Positions 12,575 through 18,480 of a stretch of 18,480 nt of DNA are shown here, piece by piece. Under the pieces are notes generated by a model, which was not told the DNA's origin, ran no database searches, and saw nothing but the letters and a program-made list of their open reading frames with translations. How positions within the stretch are numbered: position 1 is the first letter of the stretch; the number at the start of each line of letters is the position of its first letter. This stretch comes from Bacteroidota bacterium (GTDB lineage: Bacteria > Bacteroidota > Bacteroidia > Flavobacteriales > Weeksellaceae). The position numbers and the translations under genes are program-made. The DNA lies in assembly GCA_023419095.1 (NCBI GenBank), contig JAEZYN010000002.1, forward strand, positions 1 through 18,480. Reading direction: 5' to 3'.

Positions 12575-15127
12575 TTAAGACTGGAAAATTTGCCTTTTGG
12601 TTTGTGAAGGCGCATCTTCAATGGAACTTCTCCGCTTCACCCATTTGTAGATTTCAAACCACAGAACGGAAACTGCGGCTACCAGAAATGCAGTCAGCAA
12701 TTCCCGCAAAGACAATCCAACCAATCGGAAAAAAGCCGCAAAAGAAGGAATGTAAAGTATGGCAGCCAGCAACAGTAAAGTAACACTAATGATGATCGGG
12801 AAGAGATTATTCCTGTATTTCAGTGTCTCAAAAATACTGTATTTGAATGACCGGTTCGTTAAACTCAACAAAATGTTTGCAAATATCAGCGTCGTAAAAA
12901 CCATTGCGCGTGTGGTAGCTTCGTCACCACCCTGCTGCATCGTAAACTGATAGATAACAAGAATTCCGCCGGTAATCATTAAACCCTGTATGATACTGAT
13001 GCTCAATTCCTTCCAGTTCAGGAAAGTATCGGTCATTCGGCGGGGATTCTGTTTCATTGTTTCTTTTTCCATCGGCTCATTCTCGTACACGATGGAACAG
13101 GTAGGACCCATGATCAGTTCAAGGAAAATAACATGAACAGGCGTGAAGATTTGCGGATAAATCCATCCTAAAAACAGTGGCAAAGAAACCGTAAGGATAA
13201 TCGGTATGTGAATGGAGATGATGTATTGAATGGCTTTTTTTATGTTGCTGTAAATCCTTCTGCCCGCCGCAATGCCGGTCACCAGTTTATTAAGGTCGTC
13301 GTTGATAATGACCAGGGAAGCGGCGGCCTTCGCAATTTCGGTTCCTTTGTTTCCCATCGCCACACCAATATGAGCGGCTTTAAGTGCCGGCGCATCGTTC
13401 ACGCCGTCGCCCAGCATGGCCACTACTTCGTCATCTTTTTTTAAAGCATTGACCATCTTCAGTTTGGCTTCCGGAAACATCCGTGTAAAAAGCGTGGTTT
13501 TCCGGGAAAGTTCAGTAAGTTCCTGTTGTTCACTATGATCTACGATTTCGGCGCCATTCACTGCGGGTGAACTGTTGATAATTCCGGCTTGCAGCGCAAT
13601 GGCATTTGTAGTTTCTTCGCTGTCACCGGTAATCACTTTTACCTTGATGCCCGCATCATAGATTTGCTTAAAAACATCCTCAATTCCGGCTTTTGGCGGA
13701 TCATAAAACACTGTAAAACCTAAAAACTCAAAGTTGAAATCCTGCTGTTTTTCCGGGAAATCACTTCCTTCAAAATGCGATTTGGCTACGCCTAAAAGTC
13801 GGTAACCCTGCTTACCAAGTTGTTTAATTTGCGCACGTAACTGTGTTTTCTCGTTTTCCGACAAATCTGACACAGCCAAAAGCGCTTCAGGCGCTCCTTT
13901 GGCTGCAATGAGACGTTCTTTGTTTTTTTTATTTTCAAATAAATGCGTCATCATCGGCGGCTTGCCTTCCAGCGGATATTCATGGATCATTCGGAAATTT
14001 TGTCGAACATCTGTCTTCTGGGTCTGTTCGTAAATCTTGTGCAGGGATTTTTCCATTGGGTCGAACGGTACAGGCTCACTGCTCCACATCGCAAATTGTA
14101 TCAGTTCTGCCAGTGCAGGATCATTGAATTGGCCGTCCTCATAAAGACGGTGGGTCCGAAAGTCATACAGCGCTTTCAGTTGCATCGAATTTTCGGTGAT
14201 TGTGCCGGTTTTATCAGTACAGATCACGGTGGTACTTCCCAAAGTTTCCACTACTGTGCTTCGTTTGACGATGATGCCTTCGCGCATGAGTTTCCAGGCT
14301 CCCAAAGCCATAAATGTGGTGAATGCAACTGGAATCTCTTCGGGTAAAATTGACATCGCCAGCGTAAGACCAACCAGGAGACTTTCGATAATATCACCGC
14401 TCTGCCAAAAACTGTAACCCCAAACCATGATGAACACCACGATTCCAATGACTGCCATGCCCTTAACGAATTTGGTGATCTGGGCGTGCAATGGCGACTG
14501 ATCTTCCTGAATAGACTGAATGGACTCTCCTATCTTACCTAATTTTGTAGAGTCGCCGATTTTCTGCACTGCAAAAACAGCCAGCCCCGAAACCACCAGC
14601 GTTCCGCTGTACACATTCCTGTCCTCGGTTTCCACACTTTTAAAAACTGAAAACGTTTCACCGGTCAGCGATGCCTCATTTACCGAAAAATCATTGCTGT
14701 GAACAATTTGTCCGTCTGCACTGATCATTTTCCCTTCTTCAATAATGCACAGGTCCCCCACCGCGATTTCGTGCGTCGGGATTTGTACTACTTTTGAATC
14801 GCGGATGACGGTACTTAAAGGTTCATTGAGTTTTTCGAGCGCTTCCAGTGCTTTCTTGCTGCGGTTGTCCTGATAAAAGGAAATACCGGACACCGCCACG
14901 ATGGCCGCGAGCATGAAAGCAGCCTCGCCATAATCTCCCACTATTAGGTAGATAACAGCGACGGCAATAAGCAACAGCAACATCGGTTCTTTTAAAATAT
15001 CAAGCAGTAAACTGAGCCAGGAACTTTTTGGGGCCGACTGAATTCTGTTGTAGCCGTATTTCTTCTGCGAAGCCAGAACCTCCTCATTTGAAAGACCGGT
15101 CAGGTGTTGGGGAATGTTGTGCGCCAT
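12575..15127 (-). CDS. P-type cation-transporting ATPase (P2-like)
   Basis: From the ATG at 15127 the protein has 850 residues. It is an integral membrane pump using a phospho-enzyme cycle. In order: an N-terminal cation-ATPase segment (LTGLSNEEV), transmembrane helices M1-M2 (about 40-85), the actuator-domain loop with SLTGE (153-157), M3-M4 with LPEEIP (about 261-266), the phosphorylation site CTDKTGTITEN with Asp305, and a nucleotide domain ending in KVITGDSEETTNAIALQAGI. The hinge MLGDGVNDAPALKAAHIGVAMG comes next, then six C-terminal helices. No metal-binding HMA domain or CPx motif appears, so it is not a heavy-metal P1B pump. The M4 motif PEEIP and M6 segment ELIMGPTCSIVYE differ from classic SERCA, so Ca2+ transport is not certain. 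It lies 257 bp downstream of arsC. An in-frame TTG at 15142 is a less likely start. Confidence 0.92.
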   Translation of the reverse strand: MAHNIPQHLTGLSNEEVLASQKKYGYNRIQSAPKSSWLSLLLDILKEPMLLLLIAVAVIYLIVGDYGEAAFMLAAIVAVSGISFYQDNRSKKALEALEKLNEPLSTVIRDSKVVQIPTHEIAVGDLCIIEEGKMISADGQIVHSNDFSVNEASLTGETFSVFKSVETEDRNVYSGTLVVSGLAVFAVQKIGDSTKLGKIGESIQSIQEDQSPLHAQITKFVKGMAVIGIVVFIMVWGYSFWQSGDIIESLLVGLTLAMSILPEEIPVAFTTFMALGAWKLMREGIIVKRSTVVETLGSTTVICTDKTGTITENSMQLKALYDFRTHRLYEDGQFNDPALAELIQFAMWSSEPVPFDPMEKSLHKIYEQTQKTDVRQNFRMIHEYPLEGKPPMMTHLFENKKNKERLIAAKGAPEALLAVSDLSENEKTQLRAQIKQLGKQGYRLLGVAKSHFEGSDFPEKQQDFNFEFLGFTVFYDPPKAGIEDVFKQIYDAGIKVKVITGDSEETTNAIALQAGIINSSPAVNGAEIVDHSEQQELTELSRKTTLFTRMFPEAKLKMVNALKKDDEVVAMLGDGVNDAPALKAAHIGVAMGNKGTEIAKAAASLVIINDDLNKLVTGIAAGRRIYSNIKKAIQYIISIHIPIILTVSLPLFLGWIYPQIFTPVHVIFLELIMGPTCSIVYENEPMEKETMKQNPRRMTDTFLNWKELSISIIQGLMITGGILVIYQFTMQQGGDEATTRAMVFTTLIFANILLSLTNRSFKYSIFETLKYRNNLFPIIISVTLLLLAAILYIPSFAAFFRLVGLSLRELLTAFLVAAVSVLWFEIYKWVKRRSSIEDAPSQTKRQIFQS

Positions 15128-15325
15128 AACTTTAAAAATCAAACAAATTTCACAGCCTATGAAGACCTTCCTTTACTTTAGTGCCTGTCTTCAATACAAA
15201 AGCAGCATGGAATGCTTCTGAAAACATAGTTTCCGCATGTCTAATTTAGCTAAAAGAACCAGATAAACCGAAAACAGGACTGATTCTTGTAAAAAAGGAA
15301 AAACGGAGGAAAAAACAGCAACAAA

Positions 15326-15364
15326 AACCCTGTTTTATACTCTAATTTATTTCACTGAAACAGG
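15326..15364 (-). terminator. Possible terminator after arsC
   Basis: On the minus strand CCTGTTT (15364-15358) can pair with AAACAGG (15335-15329) over a 22-nt loop, followed by GTTTTTG. The loop is long, so this is only a plausible end of the ars transcript. Confidence 0.4.
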
Positions 15365-15384
15365 TGCAACCGCTTTCGCAGTCT

Positions 15385-15801
15385 TTATAGATTCTCTTCC
15401 ATAAACGCTCTACAGTAATCTTTAATCTGTTGTCGAACCTTTGCGAACTGCGCTCTCACCACTTCGTCAGTACCGGTTGCCTTCGCCGGATCTGGGAAAT
15501 TATGGTGAAATTTCTGCGCTTCCGATGGGAAGAATGGGCACCGCTCTTTGGCATTGTCGCATACAGTGATTACAAAATCGAAATCTATATTTCGATATTC
15601 GTCAATATGGTTTGAGGTGTGGTTCGAAATATCGATACCGTCCTCTTTCATCGTGGCAACGGCTTTCGGATTTACACCGTGAGTTTCAATCCCTGCGCTG
15701 AAAACATTGGCTTTCTCTCCTGCAAAATGCCGCAAATATCCCTCCGCGATCTGGCTTCTGCAACTGTTTCCGGTGCATAGAACCAAAATATTCTTTTTCA
15801 T
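15385..15801 (-). CDS. arsC: Arsenate reductase, LMW-PTP (thioredoxin-coupled) type
   Basis: ArsC reduces arsenate to arsenite, the form exported by Acr3. The 138-residue protein is of the low-molecular-weight phosphatase fold, as in the Staphylococcus ArsC. The phosphatase-like loop is CTGNSCRS (9-16) with the nucleophile Cys9 and Cys14. The redox pair is Cys81 and Cys88 in CDNAKERCP (81-89), spaced as in thioredoxin-linked enzymes. The FPDPAKATGTDEV segment carries the Asp general acid (Asp104). The start ATG overlaps the acr3 stop as ATGA (15801-15798), which implies translational coupling. It is the last gene of the ars operon. The residues needed for activity all appear present. Confidence 0.95.
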   Translation of the reverse strand: MKKNILVLCTGNSCRSQIAEGYLRHFAGEKANVFSAGIETHGVNPKAVATMKEDGIDISNHTSNHIDEYRNIDFDFVITVCDNAKERCPFFPSEAQKFHHNFPDPAKATGTDEVVRAQFAKVRQQIKDYCRAFMEENL

Positions 15802-16832
15802 ACACTGTAGAATTTTTGTTTTAAAAATAAACTCATCCTGACCAATAAAATAAGAACCGGCACTTCAATTAAAGGTCCGATGACACCCACAAAGGCCTGT
15901 GGAGAATGAATTCCGAAGACGGCTATAGCCACGGCGATGGCCAACTCAAAATTATTGCCGGTGGCGGTAAATGCAATGGATGCGTTTTTATCATAAGGCA
16001 CTTTCAGATAGAGACTGATAAAGAAACTCACGAAAAACATCACCACAAAGTAGATCATCAACGGTATTGCGATTTTCACCACATCCAAGGGCAACTCCAA
16101 TATCTTATCGCCTTTCAGGCTGAACATCAGTACAATAGTAAACAGAAGCGCGTATAAAGTGATGGGCGAAATCTTTGGAACAAATTTTCGGTTATACCAC
16201 TCAATTCCTTTTGATCTTATCAGGAAATAACGGCTGAGAAAACCAGCTAAAAACGGAATGCCTAAATAGATCAGAACGCTTTGGGTAACATCTTTCATCG
16301 GGACGCGGATATTGAAATTGGCGATTCCGAGCTGGGCCGGCGATACATTGATAAAGAGCCAAACGAAAAAACTGTACGTCAAGATTTGAAAGACACTATT
16401 GAGCGCCACTAACAGGGCAGTGTACTCTCTGTTGGCTTGGGCCAAATCGCTCCAGACGATCACCATTGCGATACATCTGGCCAGACCGATCAAAATCAGA
16501 CCGGACATATATTCCGGTTCGTTGCGTAAAAACAAAACGGCCAGCGCAAACATAAGCACCGTGCCGATCGCCCAGTTTAAAACGAGTGTGATCCCTATTA
16601 CTTTCCGGTCTTTCAAGGCATTGGGCAACAGTGAATAATCTACTTTTGCAAGCGGCGGATACATCATCAATACCAACCCGATGGCGAGCGGAATATTGGT
16701 TGTACCGACCGTAAAACCGTCCATCACTCCGGCTATATCTGGAAACAGATAACCCAAGCCTACACCGAGTGCTATGGCGAGGAAGATCCATAAAGTCAGG
16801 TATCTGTCCAGAAATTTGAGTTTTGGCTGCAT
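15798..16832 (-). CDS. acr3: Acr3-family arsenite efflux permease
   Basis: The protein has 344 residues and about ten hydrophobic helices, and exports arsenite (As(OH)3) across the inner membrane using the proton-motive force. The best landmark is GLARCIAMVIVWSDLA (116-131) with Cys120, the conserved thiol required in Acr3 pumps. The second is TATGNNFELAIAVAIAVFG (289-307) with the conserved Glu296. The N-terminal LTLWIFLAIALGVGLGYLFP and PPLAKVDY are family typical. It is the third gene of the ars operon, 10 bp after the DUF6428 gene, and overlaps arsC by 4 bp. It belongs to Acr3 (BASS superfamily) and not to the ArsB family. Identification is strong. Confidence 0.96.
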   Translation of the reverse strand: MQPKLKFLDRYLTLWIFLAIALGVGLGYLFPDIAGVMDGFTVGTTNIPLAIGLVLMMYPPLAKVDYSLLPNALKDRKVIGITLVLNWAIGTVLMFALAVLFLRNEPEYMSGLILIGLARCIAMVIVWSDLAQANREYTALLVALNSVFQILTYSFFVWLFINVSPAQLGIANFNIRVPMKDVTQSVLIYLGIPFLAGFLSRYFLIRSKGIEWYNRKFVPKISPITLYALLFTIVLMFSLKGDKILELPLDVVKIAIPLMIYFVVMFFVSFFISLYLKVPYDKNASIAFTATGNNFELAIAVAIAVFGIHSPQAFVGVIGPLIEVPVLILLVRMSLFLKQKFYSV

Positions 16833-16842
16833 CTACTAAGAT

Positions 16843-17316
16843 TTAGCAACAGCCGCTACCGGGCTCGCACGAATTGCTGTTCACCGCTAATTCCGATAGT
16901 TTTTTCTTCATTTTGTCTGCTGGAATTCCGCACGCGTCCTGGGCCAGACAGGCGGTGGTTTTGTTTTTCAGCACGAATGTGTGACCATTGAAATCGAGGT
17001 CGTATTTACCTATCGTCTGATTTTGGTATTCAACTTCAATTTCCAGATCGTCTTCGATACCCAGTTTATCCTGAGAAAGCTGTATGATGTGAAGGAGTTT
17101 TCCGGGCTTTAAACGGTGTTCAAAGTCATCGGCATTCCACAATTGAAAGTTGGCCACTTTCTCGGAGCGGATCACACCGCCACAATCGATGAAATTTTTA
17201 TTAATAATCCCTACTTCAGTGACGTGGAAATCATCGGGAACAAAAGTTCCGTTTTCGAGTTTAAATGTAACATTTTGCAATGTGGGCAAGATCTGTTTTA
17301 CGTCTGATAGTTTCAT
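16843..17316 (-). CDS. DUF6428-like protein of the ars operon, Cys-rich C-terminus
   Basis: The 157-residue protein has no signal peptide or membrane helices. It is a mixed alpha/beta protein with the conserved stretches GTFVPDDFHVTEVGIINKNFIDCGG (about 23-47), VANFQLWNADDFEHRLKPGKLL (54-75) and EIEVEYQNQTIGKYDLDFNGHTF (92-114). From memory it resembles the DUF6428 proteins found in arsenic loci of Bacteroidota. Cysteines occur at 45, 123, 129, 150, 156 and 157, ending CEPGSGCC. This suggests a thiol arsenite-binding or delivery role next to Acr3, but this is inference. It lies between arsR (47 bp) and acr3 (10 bp). HFHVTE-type His31 and the cysteines are the obvious sites to test. It could also be an accessory reductase partner. 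Confidence 0.8.
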   Translation of the reverse strand: MKLSDVKQILPTLQNVTFKLENGTFVPDDFHVTEVGIINKNFIDCGGVIRSEKVANFQLWNADDFEHRLKPGKLLHIIQLSQDKLGIEDDLEIEVEYQNQTIGKYDLDFNGHTFVLKNKTTACLAQDACGIPADKMKKKLSELAVNSNSCEPGSGCC

Positions 17317-17363
17317 CTTATTTAGTTTTAATTATTGTAGTAAGAAATATTCCAGACAATGGA

Positions 17364-17690
17364 TCAGCAGCAGTTCCCTTTTATGACGGTTTGCAGTATA
17401 TTCGAAAAATAAGAATTCAGCAGGCTCACGGCATTTTCGTCGATACAATAGCAGATTGAATTACCTTCGATGCTTCCTTTGATGATTCCGGCGTTTTTGA
17501 GTTCCTTTAAATGTTGCGATACGGTAGGCTGCGCCAGAGGGAGTTCGTTTACAATGTCGCCGCAGATGCATTGGTTAACCTTCATCAGATATTCGATGAT
17601 GGCGATCCTGGCGGGATGGCCCAACGCCTTAGCCATTTTGGCAATTTGGTTTTGGCTGTCTGTAAAATGCTCTGTCTTTGTGGCTCCCAT
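17364..17690 (-). CDS. arsR: ArsR-family transcriptional repressor of the ars operon
   Basis: The 108-residue protein is a winged-helix ArsR/SmtB regulator. The domain runs about 14-90. The recognition helix includes AQPTVSQHLKELKNAGII (53-70), and the wing is GSIEGNSICYCID (72-84). Candidate As(III) ligands are Cys41 and Cys43 (QCICGD, close to the ELCVCDL-type site), with further cysteines at 80, 82, 107 and 108. It should bind the palindrome over its own promoter and leave when As(III) binds. It is the first gene of the minus-strand ars operon; the leader is about 14 nt. Promoter and operator are annotated separately. The family is certain, the metal specificity is inferred from context. 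Confidence 0.95.
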   Translation of the reverse strand: MGATKTEHFTDSQNQIAKMAKALGHPARIAIIEYLMKVNQCICGDIVNELPLAQPTVSQHLKELKNAGIIKGSIEGNSICYCIDENAVSLLNSYFSNILQTVIKGNCC

Positions 17691-17702
17691 CGTTCGCGTT
17701 TA

Positions 17703-17742
17703 TAATATTGCAATATTACGATATACTTTGAAACCATGCAAA
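17703..17742 (-). promoter_or_regulatory. ars operon promoter with overlapping 16-bp palindromic operator
   Basis: On the minus strand TTTG (17742-17739), then exactly 20 bp, then TAATATTG (17718-17711) fit the TTTG-N19/21-TAnnTTTG promoter pattern of Bacteroidota with one mismatch. A perfect palindrome TAATATTGCAATATTA (17703-17718) contains the -7 box. An ArsR dimer there would block RNA polymerase. The predicted transcript starts around 17704, about 14 nt before the arsR ATG. Confidence 0.75.
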
Positions 17743-17885
17743 CAAGAGTTTAAAGGAATTATTTCACCTCCACAACTTACAATTGCCTTTAATGATGTAA
17801 CTATGAGCATAAGTAGGCTAAACTAATACCGATGAAGTACCAATTCATTATTGGCTTTCAAGCCCAACGAAACTCGGGTAATTAA

Positions 17886-18111
17886 ACCAACAAAAGCAAA
17901 GTTCCAGTATTTGAAAGTCAGGTACAGCAGGAGATTCAGCTGGTGAAAGCTAAACTAGCCGATGCCGGTATTGAAAACAGTTGAAAACAAATATATGACC
18001 TTCACCACGACGTCGAAGGTGAACACTTTGAATATTATGGTAAGCCTCGAAGATAAAAAAAAGGCATTTGAAATCATTGATGCATGGCTTCACAAATCGG
18101 ATAATGTTTAA
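17886..18111 (+). pseudogene. Broken DUF2007-like (putative signal-transducing) gene
   Basis: Two adjacent reading frames together spell a DUF2007-like protein of about 75 residues. Frame A (from 17886) gives NKSKVPVFESQVQQEIQLV, then KAKLADAGIENS and a TGA at 17982-17984. Frame B, shifted by +1 and entered at about 17980, gives VENKYMTFTTTSKVNTLNI, then MVSLEDKKKAFEIIDAWLHK and stops at 18109-18111. VFESQ...KAKL.DAGI...VENKYMTF and AFEIID are what I remember of this family. No ATG is left: the codon where one would sit is ACC (17886-17888), preceded by TAA. A 1-bp gain or 2-bp loss near 17978 explains the frameshift. The direct repeat TTGAAAACA (17971-17979 and 17981-17989) sits exactly there. 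Sequencing error could mimic the shift but not the lost start. Confidence 0.65.
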
Positions 18112-18149
18112 CCCAAAACAATTTCATACTTCTAAATTTCACTAAGTTG

Positions 18150-18180
18150 ACCGGAACATTTGGGGTTCCGGTTTTTTTTT
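18150..18180 (+). terminator. Intrinsic terminator downstream of the DUF2007 remnant
   Basis: ACCGGAAC (18150-18157) pairs with GTTCCGGT (18165-18172) across the 7-nt loop ATTTGGG, followed by a run of T to 18180. It would have ended the now broken DUF2007-like gene and insulates the TolC gene. Confidence 0.9.
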
Positions 18181-18193
18181 GACATTTGTCAAA
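18178..18193 (+). promoter_or_regulatory. 16-bp palindrome, candidate operator before the TolC gene
   Basis: TTTGACA (18178-18184) and TGTCAAA (18187-18193) form a perfect inverted repeat around a 2-bp centre. It lies about 35 bp upstream of the -7 box of the next gene. Efflux operons are often controlled by TetR-type repressors that bind such sites, but no regulator gene is in the window. Confidence 0.4.
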
Positions 18194-18208
18194 GGAATCT
18201 TTCTCCAG

Positions 18209-18236
18209 TTGCCGGAAATTTGCACGTATAATTTTA
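18209..18236 (+). promoter_or_regulatory. Promoter candidate for the TolC-family gene
   Basis: TTG (18209-18211), 17 bp, then TAATTTTA (18229-18236), close to TTG-N17/23-TAnnTTTG with one mismatch. The ATG is at 18251, giving a leader of about 10 nt. Confidence 0.4.
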
Positions 18237-18250
18237 CAAACAAACATAAA

Positions 18251-18480
18251 ATGAAAACTATACACAAATTCCTTATGGGCGCAGCTTTTTCGTTGCCGCT
18301 TACGCTTTATGCGCAGCAGGCACCTACGCTGCAGGAACTCATCAGCAGTGCCCTGCAGAATAATGAAACGCTCAACCAGCAGGTTTTAGAAAACAAATTC
18401 ACGAAACTCGACGACGAAAAGCTGAATGATGTGTTTCTCCCAAAAGTGGAGATTACCGGGAAAACAGGTTATATGTACAC
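18251..18480 (+). CDS. TolC-family outer-membrane efflux protein (5' part only)
   Basis: The frame runs from the ATG at 18251 to the window edge without a stop (76 codons). It starts with a signal peptide (KTIHKFLMGAAFSLPLTLYA, then QQAPT, cleavage near residue 21-23). The mature start LQELISSALQNNETLNQQVLEN resembles the N-terminal helix of OEP/TolC proteins, and FLPKVEITGKTGY is the usual turn into the first beta strands. TolC-type proteins form the trimeric outer-membrane channel of RND or ABC efflux pumps. The usual partners, an inner-membrane adaptor and a pump, would be expected downstream, outside the window. The upstream palindrome may be an operator. Most of the gene is missing, so the pump type is not known. 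Confidence 0.87.
   Translation, partial: MKTIHKFLMGAAFSLPLTLYAQQAPTLQELISSALQNNETLNQQVLENKFTKLDDEKLNDVFLPKVEITGKTGYMY

Noticed and set aside
13943..14347. A 134-codon plus-strand open frame inside the P-type ATPase
   Set aside because: It is antisense to the conserved DKTGT/nucleotide-binding region, which fixes the minus strand as coding.

Overview
The window looks like a chromosomal segment of a member of the Bacteroidota, most likely class Flavobacteriia and close to the Chryseobacterium/Kaistella group (Weeksellaceae). This rests on protein flavour (TyrRS, ArsR, Acr3, a DUF6428-type protein), on several TAnnTTTG-type -7 promoter boxes where sigma70 -35/-10 pairs would be expected in Proteobacteria, on weak Shine-Dalgarno sequences and on moderate-to-low GC. 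No database search was possible.

Layout. Positions 1-449 (minus) hold the start of a GT32-type sugar transferase that runs off the left edge. It diverges from an exported GH13 alpha-amylase-like enzyme (563-1936). Next are the rRNA methyltransferase RlmF (2063-3022) and a pair made of a VWA-domain protein (3155-4297) and a MoxR/Mg-chelatase-like AAA+ ATPase (4452-5906). Two blocks of 7-bp tandem repeats separate the pair. A bidirectional terminator splits the ATPase from a convergent J-domain + KTSC-domain protein (5946-6392, minus). TyrS (6665-7960), an acyl-CoA desaturase (8086-8838) and two alpha/beta hydrolases (9130-9768 and 9782-10627) follow on the plus strand; tyrS and the desaturase each end in a clear hairpin terminator.

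From about 10.6 kb to 17.7 kb everything reads on the minus strand: purE; a two-gene unit encoding an exported YciI-like protein and a DUF4287/DUF5655 protein; a large P-type cation ATPase; and a complete arsenic operon in the order arsR - DUF6428 - acr3 - arsC. The operon has a good promoter with a perfect 16-bp palindrome over its -7 box. ArsR would sense As(III), ArsC would reduce arsenate to arsenite, and Acr3 would export it. The Cys-tailed DUF6428 protein is an uncharacterised partner.

At the right edge lie a broken DUF2007-like gene (17886-18111, start codon lost and frameshifted), a terminator, a 16-bp palindrome and the start of a TolC-family outer-membrane efflux gene (18251 to the end).

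Most of the window is housekeeping. The parts most worth a second look are the VWA/AAA+ pair with its heptamer arrays, the arsenic operon's unknown Cys-rich protein and operator, a structured flavobacterial-type element upstream of tyrS, and the DUF2007 pseudogene.
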